From Brevibacterium picturae (GTDB lineage: Bacteria > Actinomycetota > Actinomycetes > Actinomycetales > Brevibacteriaceae), in the NCBI RefSeq assembly GCF_030453725.1, contig NZ_JAKDJU010000058.1, positions 1 to 18,243 of the forward strand: a stretch of 18,243 bases of DNA, read 5' to 3'. The notes beneath the pieces are model-generated. The model was not told the origin of the DNA. It did not search any database and worked only from the letters and a program-made list of their open reading frames with translations. Below, in pieces: positions 6,755-14,097 of this stretch (its first letter is position 1; each line of letters starts with the position of its first letter). A program made the translations under genes and the position numbers.

Positions 6755-8245
6755 ATGCCCAGCGCATCCACGCCCACCAGCTACTCCGCGACGCCACTCG
6801 TGAAAGCCACCGCTTCCGTTCTGGTGTTGGGAGTCGCTGACGACAAGGTCCTCGGCCTCGAGACAGCGAAATCCGCACGCACTGCTCTGGAGGACGTGAT
6901 TCGCGCCATCGGATTCACCGGCGAAGCCGGATCCACGGCACGGGTCGCCGCCCCCAAGGGCTTCTCCGCCAAGAGCATCCTCTTGGTCGGACTCGGAGCC
7001 TTCGAGGCCACCGCGGCCGGCACCGATGCCGCAGCGAAGGCTCACGAGGTTCTCCGCCGCGCGGCAGGGAACGCACTGCGTGCCCTCGACGGAGTCGACT
7101 CGATTTCTGTGGGCCTGCCGGTGATCAGCGCCGAGGCGGTCGAAGCCGTCACCGTCGGGGCCGGACTGGGTGCCTACCGCTTCGTCGACTACCGCAGCCA
7201 GGATGCTGACAAGGCCCCCGGTGCGATCACCATCCTCGGTCCCAAGGGCAAGGCGAACTCGGCTGCGCACTCGAGCGGCGCGATCGTCGCCGCCGCGACG
7301 AACCGTGCCCGCGACCTCGTCAACACCCCTCCCCTCGACCTCTACCCCGAGTCCTTCGCCCAGCGGGTCAAGGACCAGGGCAAGGACCGCAAGCTCAAGG
7401 TGAACGTGCTCGGGGAGAAGGAACTCCAGGCCGGTGGGTACGGTGGCCTCATCGGAGTAGGTCAGGGGTCGACACGTGGACCGCGCCTGGTCAAGGTCGA
7501 ATACTCCCCCAAGGGCGCCGAACGCCATGTCAGCTTCGTCGGCAAGGGCATCACCTTCGACTCCGGCGGAATCTCCCTCAAGCCCGCGGCGAGCATGGAG
7601 GACATGAAGTCCGATATGGCCGGGGCCGCGGCCGTGGTCCAGGCCCTGTTCGCGATCGCGGACCTGGGACTGCCCGTGCGTGCGACAGCCTGGCTGCCCC
7701 TGGCCGAGAACATGCCGGGTTCATCGGCAACCCGTCCCAGCGACGTGCTGCACATGCGCAGCGGCAAGACCGTCGAAGTCACCAACACCGATGCCGAAGG
7801 ACGGTTGGTCCTCGCCGATGCGCTGGCCGACGCCGACGCGGAGAACCCTGATCTGCTCATCGACGTCGCCACCCTGACCGGCGCCCAGGTCGTGGCACTG
7901 GGCACTCGGACGTCCGGAGTCATGGGCGCTGACACAGCACGAGGCCTCATCACCGACTCGGCCACGGTTGCCGGCGAGGAGATGTGGGCCATGCCCATCC
8001 CCGAGGAGATGCTCTCCGGCTTCGACTCGAACGCAGCGGACTTGAAAAACTCCGGCCCTCGTCACGGTGGCATGCTCGCGGCCGGCGCATTCCTCAGGGA
8101 GTTCGTCAGCGAGGATGCCAACTGGGGACACATCGACATCGCCGGACCGAGCTTCAACACCGGGTCCGCATTCGGCTACACCCCGGTGGCAGCCACCGGC
8201 GCGGCAGTTCGAACCCTCATCCAAGCAGCGAAGCAGGTGAACTGA
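6755..8245 (+). CDS. pepA: Leucyl aminopeptidase (M17 family)
   Basis: Cytosolic two-metal aminopeptidase that removes N-terminal residues from peptides; family members form hexamers. The 496 residues have a variable N-terminal domain (1-~165) and a C-terminal catalytic domain. All known active-site residues are present and keep the spacing of the bovine enzyme with a constant offset: K264 and D269 in GKGITFDSGG, K276 in SLKP, D287 in KSDMAG, and D346, E348, R350 in the NTDAEGRL signature (344-351). The ATG at 6755 has AAAGGGA five bases upstream. It is divergent from pyrD across 162 bp and lies 154 bp before lpd. That gap contains hairpins, so pepA is probably not a simple operon with lpd. 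Confidence 0.96.
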   Translation: MPSASTPTSYSATPLVKATASVLVLGVADDKVLGLETAKSARTALEDVIRAIGFTGEAGSTARVAAPKGFSAKSILLVGLGAFEATAAGTDAAAKAHEVLRRAAGNALRALDGVDSISVGLPVISAEAVEAVTVGAGLGAYRFVDYRSQDADKAPGAITILGPKGKANSAAHSSGAIVAAATNRARDLVNTPPLDLYPESFAQRVKDQGKDRKLKVNVLGEKELQAGGYGGLIGVGQGSTRGPRLVKVEYSPKGAERHVSFVGKGITFDSGGISLKPAASMEDMKSDMAGAAAVVQALFAIADLGLPVRATAWLPLAENMPGSSATRPSDVLHMRSGKTVEVTNTDAEGRLVLADALADADAENPDLLIDVATLTGAQVVALGTRTSGVMGADTARGLITDSATVAGEEMWAMPIPEEMLSGFDSNAADLKNSGPRHGGMLAAGAFLREFVSEDANWGHIDIAGPSFNTGSAFGYTPVAATGAAVRTLIQAAKQVN

Positions 8246-8259
8246 GAGACCCGTTTTCT

Positions 8260-8336
8260 ACACGCTGTCGATGTCGAAGTGATCATCCACACCTGTGTCC
8301 AAACAGACAGCGTGTGCTTTCGCCCTTGGCGAGAAA
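8260..8336. other. Two inverted repeats between pepA and lpd
   Basis: A perfect 10-bp inverted repeat, ACACGCTGTC (8260-8269) and GACAGCGTGT (8306-8315), encloses a 36-nt loop. Immediately after it a second hairpin, TTTCGCC-ctt-GGCGAGAAA (8318-8336), has one bulged base. The first begins 15 bp after the pepA stop. Possible roles are a pepA terminator, an attenuator in an lpd leader, or a regulator binding site with widely spaced half-sites. The sequence does not decide among them. Confidence 0.45.
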
Positions 8337-8399
8337 AGTGGAAAGATAAGAAGGAAAGCTGCGTACGGCAGGCTTATTCACAGCTACGAGGAGTAATCC

Positions 8400-9788
8400 G
8401 TGAGTGACTCATTGACCTACGACCTTGTCGTTCTGGGCGGCGGAACCGGCGGCTATGCTGCCGCACTGCGCGCCGCGGAACTCGACATGAAGGTTGCTTT
8501 GATCGAACGCGACAAGGTTGGCGGCACATGCTTGCACCGCGGTTGTGTTCCGACGAAGGCGCTTCTGCACGCTGCAGAGGTCGCCGAGACGGCGAAGGAC
8601 TCAGCGACCTTCGGCATCGACGTCGAATTCAAGGGCATCGACATCGAGAAGGTCCTCGACTACAAGAACAATGTGATTTCACGCAACTACAAGGGCCTGC
8701 AGGGCCTGGTCAAGGCACGTGGCATCGACACGTACTTCGGCACCGGCAAGCTCGCCGGCAAGGACACCGTCGAAGTTGACGGTGAAGACGGCAAGCACAC
8801 CGTCACCGGCACCAACGTTCTCCTGTCGACCGGTTCGACGTCAAAGACCATCGGCCTCGACGTCACCGACCGGGTCATCACCAGCACCGAGGCTCTTGAA
8901 CTCGACAAGGTCCCCGGTTCGGCGATCGTCCTCGGCGGCGGCGTCATCGGCGTCGAGTTCGCCAGCGTGTGGTCATCGTTCGGAGCGAAAGTCACCATCG
9001 TCGAAGGACTCAAGCACCTTGTGGCCAACGAGGACGAGACGATCTCGAAGAACCTCGAGCGCGCGTTCAAGAAGCGCAAGATCGGGTTCAAGCTCGGCAC
9101 CATGTTCAAGGGCGTGGAAGAGACCGCTGACGGAGTCAAGGTGACCCTCGAAGACGGTTCGGTCCTCGAGGCCGAATACCTCCTCGTGGCTGTCGGCCGT
9201 GGCCCGGTCACCGAAGGCTTCGGCTTCGAAGAACAGGGCATCCCGATGGACCGCGGATTCGTCCTGGCCAACGAACGCCTCCACACCGGCGTCGGCAACA
9301 TCTACGCCTGCGGCGACATCGTTCCCGGACTGCAGCTGGCTCACCGTGCCTTCGGTCAGGGAATCTTCATCGCCGAGGAGATCGCGGGGCTCAACCCGGT
9401 TCCCGTCCTGGAATCAGGCATCCCCCGCGTGACCTACTGCGAACCCGAGATCTTCTCGGTCGGACTCTCGTCCCAGCAGGCCGAGGAGCAGTATGGATCC
9501 GACAGCGTCGAATCCATCGAGTACAACCTGGGCGGAAACGGCAAGTCCGTGATCCTCAACACCACTGGCCTGGTCAAGGTCATCCGTGAGAAGGACGGGC
9601 CCGTTGTCGGCGTCCACGGCATCGGCGCTCGACTGAGCGAACAGGCCGGCGAAGCCCAACTGATCGTCAACTGGGAAGCATTCCCAGAGGAAGTTGCGCA
9701 ACTCATTCACGCTCACCCGACGCAGAATGAAGCACTCGGTGAGGCCCACCTGGCCCTTGCCGGCAAACCCCTGCACTTCCACTCTTAA
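8400..9788 (+). CDS. lpd: Dihydrolipoyl dehydrogenase (E3)
   Basis: FAD flavoprotein that re-oxidises the dihydrolipoyl groups of 2-oxoacid dehydrogenase complexes and the glycine cleavage system, making NADH. The 462 residues show the FAD-binding LVVLGGGTGGYAAALRAAE region (9-27), the redox-active disulfide C44/C49 in GGTCLHRGCVPTK, an NAD-binding fold with GGGVIGVEFASVW near 180-195, the second FAD motif YACGDI, and the C-terminal HAHPTQNEALGEA with the catalytic pair H439-E444. The start is GTG at 8400, with AGGAG seven bases upstream. Only 20 bp separate it from sucB, so lpd and sucB form an operon and supply the E3 and E2 parts of the same complexes. Confidence 0.96.
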   Translation: MSDSLTYDLVVLGGGTGGYAAALRAAELDMKVALIERDKVGGTCLHRGCVPTKALLHAAEVAETAKDSATFGIDVEFKGIDIEKVLDYKNNVISRNYKGLQGLVKARGIDTYFGTGKLAGKDTVEVDGEDGKHTVTGTNVLLSTGSTSKTIGLDVTDRVITSTEALELDKVPGSAIVLGGGVIGVEFASVWSSFGAKVTIVEGLKHLVANEDETISKNLERAFKKRKIGFKLGTMFKGVEETADGVKVTLEDGSVLEAEYLLVAVGRGPVTEGFGFEEQGIPMDRGFVLANERLHTGVGNIYACGDIVPGLQLAHRAFGQGIFIAEEIAGLNPVPVLESGIPRVTYCEPEIFSVGLSSQQAEEQYGSDSVESIEYNLGGNGKSVILNTTGLVKVIREKDGPVVGVHGIGARLSEQAGEAQLIVNWEAFPEEVAQLIHAHPTQNEALGEAHLALAGKPLHFHS

Positions 9789-9808
9789 GATCCGAGGAGA
9801 CGAAAGAC

Positions 9809-11713
9809 ATGTCGAATTCCGTGCAGATGCCGGCTCTCGGTGAGTCGGTGACCGAAGGAACAGTCACCCGCTGGCTGAAGTCCGTCGGCGAAGAAATCGA
9901 AGTAGACGAGCCCTTGCTCGAGGTGTCGACCGACAAGGTCGACACAGAGATTCCCAGCCCCTATGCAGGTGTCTTGGAGAAGATCCTGGCCGACGAAGAC
10001 GACGTCATCGAAGTCGGTGGAGACCTTGCCTACATCGGCGACGGATCCGATTCCGCTGACTCCGCAGATGCAGAGGACTCGTCCGACGAGGACTCGGCTG
10101 AAGAGGACACGGCTGACGAGGACTCCGCAGAACCCGCCGAGGAAACCGAACCCGCACCCGCAGAGGAAGCTCAGGAGGCATCCTCGGAGTCCGGCGACGA
10201 ATCAGCAGAGTCAGCGCCGGCCTCGTCCGGTTCCGAAGGCGAAGGCACCGAGATCACAATGCCCGCGCTGGGTGAGTCCGTGACTGAAGGCACCGTGACT
10301 CGGTGGCTCAAGGACGTCGGCGAAGAGGTTGAGGTCGACGAACCTCTCCTCGAAGTGTCAACCGACAAGGTCGACACCGAGGTGCCCTCCCCCGTGGCAG
10401 GCACTGTGCAGGCACACCTGGCAGAAGAGGACGAGACCGTCGAGGTGGGCGCGCCATTGGCACGCGTCGGCACTGGCGCTCCCGCTTCCTCGGACTCGGA
10501 CTCGACCGGTTCGTCCGAGGCAGAAGCCTCCGACGTTGCTGACGAGGCCCCAGCTGAGGAGCCCGCAGAGGAAGAGTCCGCTGAGGACAAGCCCGCTGAG
10601 GAACAGCCCGCTGAAGAAGAGTCCGCAGAGGAAGAGGCTCCGGCCAAGGACGAGAAGTCCGCGCCCGCCGAAGAGGCTCCGAAGCAGCAGACCCCTGATT
10701 CCGCCGCTGCGGAGCAGGCTGAGCAGAAGACCGAAGCCTCGGCACCCGCCGCTGCCGACACGGTCGGCGAGAACGCCGCCTACGTGACGCCGCTCGTGCG
10801 CCGTCTGGCACGCGAGGAGGGTGTGGACCTGAGTTCGGTCACCGGCACCGGCGTGGGCGGTCGCATCCGCAAGCAGGACGTCGTGTCCGCAGCCGCAGAC
10901 CGCAGCTCCGGCTCGTCCTCGTCTACAGCTCCCGCAGCCGGTGGCTCGAAGGCACCGTTCAAGCTCGAGATTCCTGAGGAGGCTGCTAAGCTCCGCGGTA
11001 CCACGGAGAAGGCTTCGCGCATCAGGCAGACGATTGCCAAGCGGATGAGCGAGTCCCTCGATGTATCGGCTCAGCTGACCCAGGTGGTCGAGGTCGACAT
11101 GACGCGCGTCGTGAAACTGCGCAAGGCCAACAAGGAAGCCTTCCAGTCCAAGCACGGCTCGAAGCTGACCTACCTGCCGTTCTTCGGCAAGGCCGTCGTC
11201 GAGGCGCTTCAGCAGCACCCGAAGGTCAACGCACAGTACGATCTGGAATCCCAGGAGATCACGTACTTCGATCATGAGCACCTGGCAGTCGCCGTGGACA
11301 CTCCGCGGGGACTCGTCGTTCCGGTGGTCAAGGACGCAAGCGAGCTCAGCATCGCCGGGCTGTCGAAGGCCATCGACGATGTCGCCGACCGCACCCGCAA
11401 CAACAAGATCATGCCTGATGAGCTGGCAGGTGGAACGTTCACCGTGACCAACATCGGTTCCGTGGGTGCACTGTTCGACACTCCGATCATCAACCAGCCG
11501 CAGATGGGCATTCTGGGCACCGGGACGATCGTGCGTCGCCCGATCGTCGTCAAGACCGCCGACGGCGAGGAATCGATTGCCATTCGCGACATGGTCTACC
11601 TGCCGTTGACCTACAACCACCAATTGGTCGATGGCGCGGATGCAGGACGCTTCCTGCAGACGATCAAGGCTCGTCTGGAAGAAGGAAACTTCGAATCAGA
11701 CCTCGATCTCTGA
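9809..11713 (+). CDS. sucB: 2-oxoacid dehydrogenase E2 (dihydrolipoamide acyltransferase)
   Basis: Core E2 subunit: it carries acyl groups on swinging lipoyl arms and transfers them to CoA. In actinobacteria this protein (SucB/DlaT) usually serves pyruvate dehydrogenase and may contribute to 2-oxoglutarate dehydrogenase, so the acyl specificity is open. The 634 residues comprise lipoyl domain 1 (about 3-77, lipoyl K43), an acidic linker (about 78-146), lipoyl domain 2 (about 147-222, K187), a second Glu/Ala/Pro-rich linker (about 223-320), an E1/E3-binding domain (323-358, YVTPLVRRLAREEGVD...GRIRKQDV), and the catalytic domain ending in YNHQLVDGADAG with H604 and D608. Residues 7-51 and 151-195 are identical at 42 of 45 positions. 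GAGGAG lies nine bases before the ATG. lpd is immediately upstream; lipB and lipA, which would lipoylate it, are 1.7 kb downstream. Confidence 0.95.
   Translation: MSNSVQMPALGESVTEGTVTRWLKSVGEEIEVDEPLLEVSTDKVDTEIPSPYAGVLEKILADEDDVIEVGGDLAYIGDGSDSADSADAEDSSDEDSAEEDTADEDSAEPAEETEPAPAEEAQEASSESGDESAESAPASSGSEGEGTEITMPALGESVTEGTVTRWLKDVGEEVEVDEPLLEVSTDKVDTEVPSPVAGTVQAHLAEEDETVEVGAPLARVGTGAPASSDSDSTGSSEAEASDVADEAPAEEPAEEESAEDKPAEEQPAEEESAEEEAPAKDEKSAPAEEAPKQQTPDSAAAEQAEQKTEASAPAAADTVGENAAYVTPLVRRLAREEGVDLSSVTGTGVGGRIRKQDVVSAAADRSSGSSSSTAPAAGGSKAPFKLEIPEEAAKLRGTTEKASRIRQTIAKRMSESLDVSAQLTQVVEVDMTRVVKLRKANKEAFQSKHGSKLTYLPFFGKAVVEALQQHPKVNAQYDLESQEITYFDHEHLAVAVDTPRGLVVPVVKDASELSIAGLSKAIDDVADRTRNNKIMPDELAGGTFTVTNIGSVGALFDTPIINQPQMGILGTGTIVRRPIVVKTADGEESIAIRDMVYLPLTYNHQLVDGADAGRFLQTIKARLEEGNFESDLDL
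10547..10648 (+). repeat. sucB: Degenerate PAEE/SAEE repeats encoding the second SucB linker
   Basis: Residues 247-280 are imperfect 4-6 residue units of the type PAEE, SAED and SAEEE, written in DNA with variations of GAGGA and CCCGCTGAGG. This is the mobile linker between lipoyl domain 2 and the subunit-binding domain. Such low-complexity coding DNA can change length by slippage. Confidence 0.7.
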
Positions 11714-11739
11714 TTTCTTCCACGAGCAGCCCTATAGGT

Positions 11740-11755
11740 TGAGTCGCCCGACTCA
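11740..11755 (+). terminator. Small hairpin after sucB
   Basis: TGAGTC, loop GCCC, GACTCA forms a perfect 6-bp stem 26 bp after the sucB stop and three bases before the much larger hairpin at 11759-11806. It may help end the lpd-sucB transcript. Confidence 0.4.
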
Positions 11756-11758
11756 CCG

Positions 11759-11806
11759 GGGCATGAGGAGGGCCGGTCACTGATGTGGCCGGCCCTCCTC
11801 ATGCCC
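11759..11806. terminator. Long bidirectional hairpin terminator (sucB / kinase-like gene)
   Basis: An 18-bp perfect stem (11759-11776 with 11789-11806) extends inward by four more pairs, one of them T-G, to a TGAT loop. It lies 45 bp past the sucB stop and 17 bp past the stop of the convergent kinase-like gene, so it can serve both. No T-run follows on either strand, as is common for terminators in high-GC actinobacteria. Confidence 0.85.
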
Positions 11807-11823
11807 TCAGGGTCGTGGACCGA

Positions 11824-13269
11824 TCAGTGGTCGATCTCCGTGACTTCGAGGATCTTCCAGGTGTCCGCATGCCGTTCCAGTTCGAATTCGACGTGGGCGG
11901 GCTCGAACGCCGATGCCTCCCCCGAGGTGGTCACGCTCGTCGACATTCGGGCAAAGATGAGGATGCGGTGGTCTGTCCGATTTTCGATGACCGGATCGTC
12001 CAACTCGATCGTGTAGTCGTTGCCGACGAACGCGTGGAGGTCGAGCAGTTCATCGGCTGCGGCAGCCGAGGAATCGGGAACGGTCAGTGCTGCTAAGGCC
12101 TCATCATCACCGGCACTCAGCGCCTCTGACCGTTTCTGGCACAGGTCGTTCAGATGAGCGAGAATCTGGCTGTCCGACATCGCATCGGCGTCGTCGTGGA
12201 GCGGTGTCCTCTCCGAGGTCGGAGTCGAGCTCTGCCCCTGACTCACGTCCTGGGGCGAACTCACCGAGGCGGCGGTGTCCTCCGAACTCAATGACCTGAC
12301 CATGACGGCACCGCCGATGACCGTCATGATGACACCGACGACAGCCCAGGCTCGTGGGACGCTCATCCATCTGCGTGGTCGTGGGCCTGAAACGGGCAAT
12401 CGCTCCAGTAGGCTGCGTCGTCCCGTCTCCAGCAGCGTGGACATGCGAGTGAGCATGGACGTTCTTCGTGGTCGGCGAGGGCGACGTGGTTCGTGGCGGG
12501 GCTTGCGGGCACTGTCCCGGCTGGCCGCCCGCAATCGATCTGCTGCACGTGTGGTCTCGGGAGGGCGCGTGGTCTCGGGAGGGTGCGCAACGGCAGGGGC
12601 CTTGGCCGCTCGCAATCGTGCCGTCAGGGCCTGCCCCGGGTCGAGATCGCGTTCGGCGGGCAGGAGGGGAAGGGCACTCGGTGTACCCGTTCGACGCAGA
12701 GCCGCGGTCACCTCGGCGAGGGTATCGTCGAGACCTCCATCCGTGATGGACTCATCCAGAAGCTGTGCCACCAGGTTCTGCAAGGGCTGTGAGCATTCAG
12801 GCAGTGCGATTGCCACGGGCAGCGGGCTCTGCGACCAAGGGTGCCCGTACGCCGCATGGTAGATCATCTCGCCGATCGCGAAGCGCGTTGAGGACGGCGG
12901 GGTCCGGCTGATTCCGGGGATGGTCCGCGGGCGGCCATCGGCATCGAGGCCGATGCACTCGAGACACAGCCGGGAGCGGGCGTCGCTGCTCCCCCGCAGC
13001 TCATCGGCGATGCCGAGGAAGAGCGTGCTCAACTCCCCTTCGACCAATCCCTGGTAAGAGCGGACAGCGTCGAGGACAAGGCCGCCGGCAAGCGGCTTCA
13101 CGAGAAGAAGTGAGGTGGGGCCGGTCGGCAGATCGATGTCGGCAACGCCGAGTGCCTCCGGGTGGTCGGCGTCGAATCCGTGATGGGCGACTCCCCACAG
13201 CGTCTCTCCCCGAGCGTTGGAGAGTCGGTGGATGTCATCCGAGACTGGTGATTGGAGTTCCCACGTCAT
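11824..13269 (-). CDS. Membrane protein with degenerate kinase-like N-terminal region
   Basis: The 481 residues have three parts. Residues 1-~190 resemble a degraded bacterial Ser/Thr kinase domain: LLLVKPLAGGLVLDAVR (54-70), an EGELSTLFLGIADELR helix (77-92), GLDADGRP (107-114) and the late-lobe-like RFAIGEMIYHAAYGHPW (129-145). No glycine loop, HRD or DFG motif is visible, so it would be a pseudokinase at most. Residues 191-306 are Pro/Arg-rich, with a PPETTR tandem and a basic juxtamembrane stretch. One membrane helix spans about 307-325, giving a cytoplasmic N-terminus and an outside C-terminus. The outer region is a Ser/Thr-rich stalk, then a domain (about 366-481) ending in WKILEVTEID, like small NTF2-type domains. 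ATG at 13269 has GGAG ten bases upstream. The function is unknown. Confidence 0.75.
   Translation of the reverse strand: MTWELQSPVSDDIHRLSNARGETLWGVAHHGFDADHPEALGVADIDLPTGPTSLLLVKPLAGGLVLDAVRSYQGLVEGELSTLFLGIADELRGSSDARSRLCLECIGLDADGRPRTIPGISRTPPSSTRFAIGEMIYHAAYGHPWSQSPLPVAIALPECSQPLQNLVAQLLDESITDGGLDDTLAEVTAALRRTGTPSALPLLPAERDLDPGQALTARLRAAKAPAVAHPPETTRPPETTRAADRLRAASRDSARKPRHEPRRPRRPRRTSMLTRMSTLLETGRRSLLERLPVSGPRPRRWMSVPRAWAVVGVIMTVIGGAVMVRSLSSEDTAASVSSPQDVSQGQSSTPTSERTPLHDDADAMSDSQILAHLNDLCQKRSEALSAGDDEALAALTVPDSSAAAADELLDLHAFVGNDYTIELDDPVIENRTDHRILIFARMSTSVTTSGEASAFEPAHVEFELERHADTWKILEVTEIDH
12551..12586. repeat. Two-copy 18-bp tandem repeat inside the kinase-like gene
   Basis: GTGGTCTCGGGAGGGCGC (12551-12568) is followed directly by a copy differing at one base (12569-12586), encoding PPETTR twice on the minus strand. 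The flanks carry a second pair, TGGCCGCNCGCAATCG at 12522-12537 and 12603-12618, encoding RLRAA twice. These mark a low-complexity linker that has probably grown by duplication. Confidence 0.7.
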
Positions 13270-13337
13270 TGTTCGTCATCTCCGTCGATGGATTCCGCGG
13301 CCAGTGATATGCATTACGATGCGGTTTGAGTCTCTTT

Positions 13338-13367
13338 AGTATCGTTTGCCGTCGAACAATATGTCAA
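13338..13367 (-). promoter_or_regulatory. Promoter of the kinase-like gene
   Basis: On the minus strand a perfect -35 TTGACA (13367-13362) is followed after 18 bases by GATACT (13343-13338), a good -10. It predicts a start of transcription near 13331 and a leader of about 60 nt before the ATG at 13269. Confidence 0.55.
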
Positions 13368-13412
13368 TAGGAATCGAGCGACCCAAGGTGTCGAGGGTCA
13401 TCTTCAATGAAA

Positions 13413-13441
13413 TTGAACCCCCGCGACAAGACACATAGTCT
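13413..13441 (+). promoter_or_regulatory. lipB: Promoter of lipB, predicting a leaderless transcript
   Basis: TTGAAC (13413-13418), a 17-base spacer, then TAGTCT (13436-13441), with the ATG at 13449 after seven more bases. Transcription would start at or one base before the A of the ATG. This also argues against the in-frame upstream ATG at 13407, which lies upstream of the -35 and would not be in the transcript. Confidence 0.6.
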
Positions 13442-13448
13442 GGGGGAC

Positions 13449-14087
13449 ATGCCTCTGGTCACAGAAACGCTGGGATTCGCACCCGTCTACTCGGACTACC
13501 TGCGAACCTGGGACTTGCAGAAGACGTATCACGAAGAAGTGCTCGCCGGGGATCGCGAATCGACGATCCTCCTGCTCGAACACCCGCCGGTCTACACTGC
13601 CGGAAAACGCACAGAGGACCACGAGCGGCCCGATGACGGCACAGAAGTCATCGATGTCGACCGTGGCGGAAAGATTACCTGGCACGGGCCGGGACAGCTG
13701 GTTGCCTACCTCGTCTACAGGCTCAACGACACCAAAGAGGTCAGACTGTTCGTCTCGCAGCTCGAGGATTCGATGATAGAACTCCTCGCCGAGTACGACA
13801 TCGACGCCACCACCATCGAGGGACGCGCGGGAGTCTGGATCCTCGGGGACGGAGACCGCCGCGACCGGAAGATCGGAGCAATCGGCATCCGCATCCACGA
13901 AGGCGTGACCATGCACGGCCTGGCACTGAACTGCAGCAACGACCTCGGCGCATACGAATCGATCATCGCCTGCGGTATCGCGGACGCCGACACTACGACC
14001 ATGAGTGCGGAACTCGGTCGGAACGTGACACCCGAGGATGTCGCGAACCGCCTTGACGAGATCCTGCACACCCGCATCACAGCCTAG
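13449..14087 (+). CDS. lipB: Octanoyl-ACP:protein octanoyltransferase
   Basis: First enzyme of endogenous lipoate synthesis: it moves the octanoyl chain from acyl carrier protein to the lipoyl lysine of E2 and GcvH proteins through a thioester on its active-site cysteine. From ATG 13449 it has 212 residues with the family motifs LLLEHPPVYTAGKR (41-54), GGKITWHGPGQLVAYLVYRL (73-92), RAGVWI (126-131), RKIGAIGIRI (140-149) and VTMHGLALN (153-161). The catalytic dyad is K141 and C175 (in IIACGI), one residue off the mycobacterial numbering. The start is chosen from family length and the promoter placement; the frame is open to an ATG at 13407. It is followed ten bases later by lipA, forming an operon. 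Confidence 0.95.
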   Translation: MPLVTETLGFAPVYSDYLRTWDLQKTYHEEVLAGDRESTILLLEHPPVYTAGKRTEDHERPDDGTEVIDVDRGGKITWHGPGQLVAYLVYRLNDTKEVRLFVSQLEDSMIELLAEYDIDATTIEGRAGVWILGDGDRRDRKIGAIGIRIHEGVTMHGLALNCSNDLGAYESIIACGIADADTTTMSAELGRNVTPEDVANRLDEILHTRITA

Positions 14088-14097
14088 GAGAATTGAC

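Noticed and set aside
8326..8352. TTGGCG plus a TA-rich stretch as an lpd promoter
   Set aside because: The spacing to any TANNNT-like hexamer is 13-15 bp, too short for a normal sigma-A promoter.
10358..11623. 421-residue open frame antisense to sucB
   Set aside because: No ribosome-binding site, Leu/Gly-rich low-complexity stretches that mirror the SucB linker codons, and full overlap with a certain gene.
13407..13448. Upstream ATG for lipB
   Set aside because: It lies upstream of the -35 element of the best promoter and adds 14 residues absent from the family.
14038..14097. Upstream ATG for lipA inside lipB
   Set aside because: GTG at 14098 has a well-placed AGGAG; the extension would be read from lipB codons and is not LipA-like.
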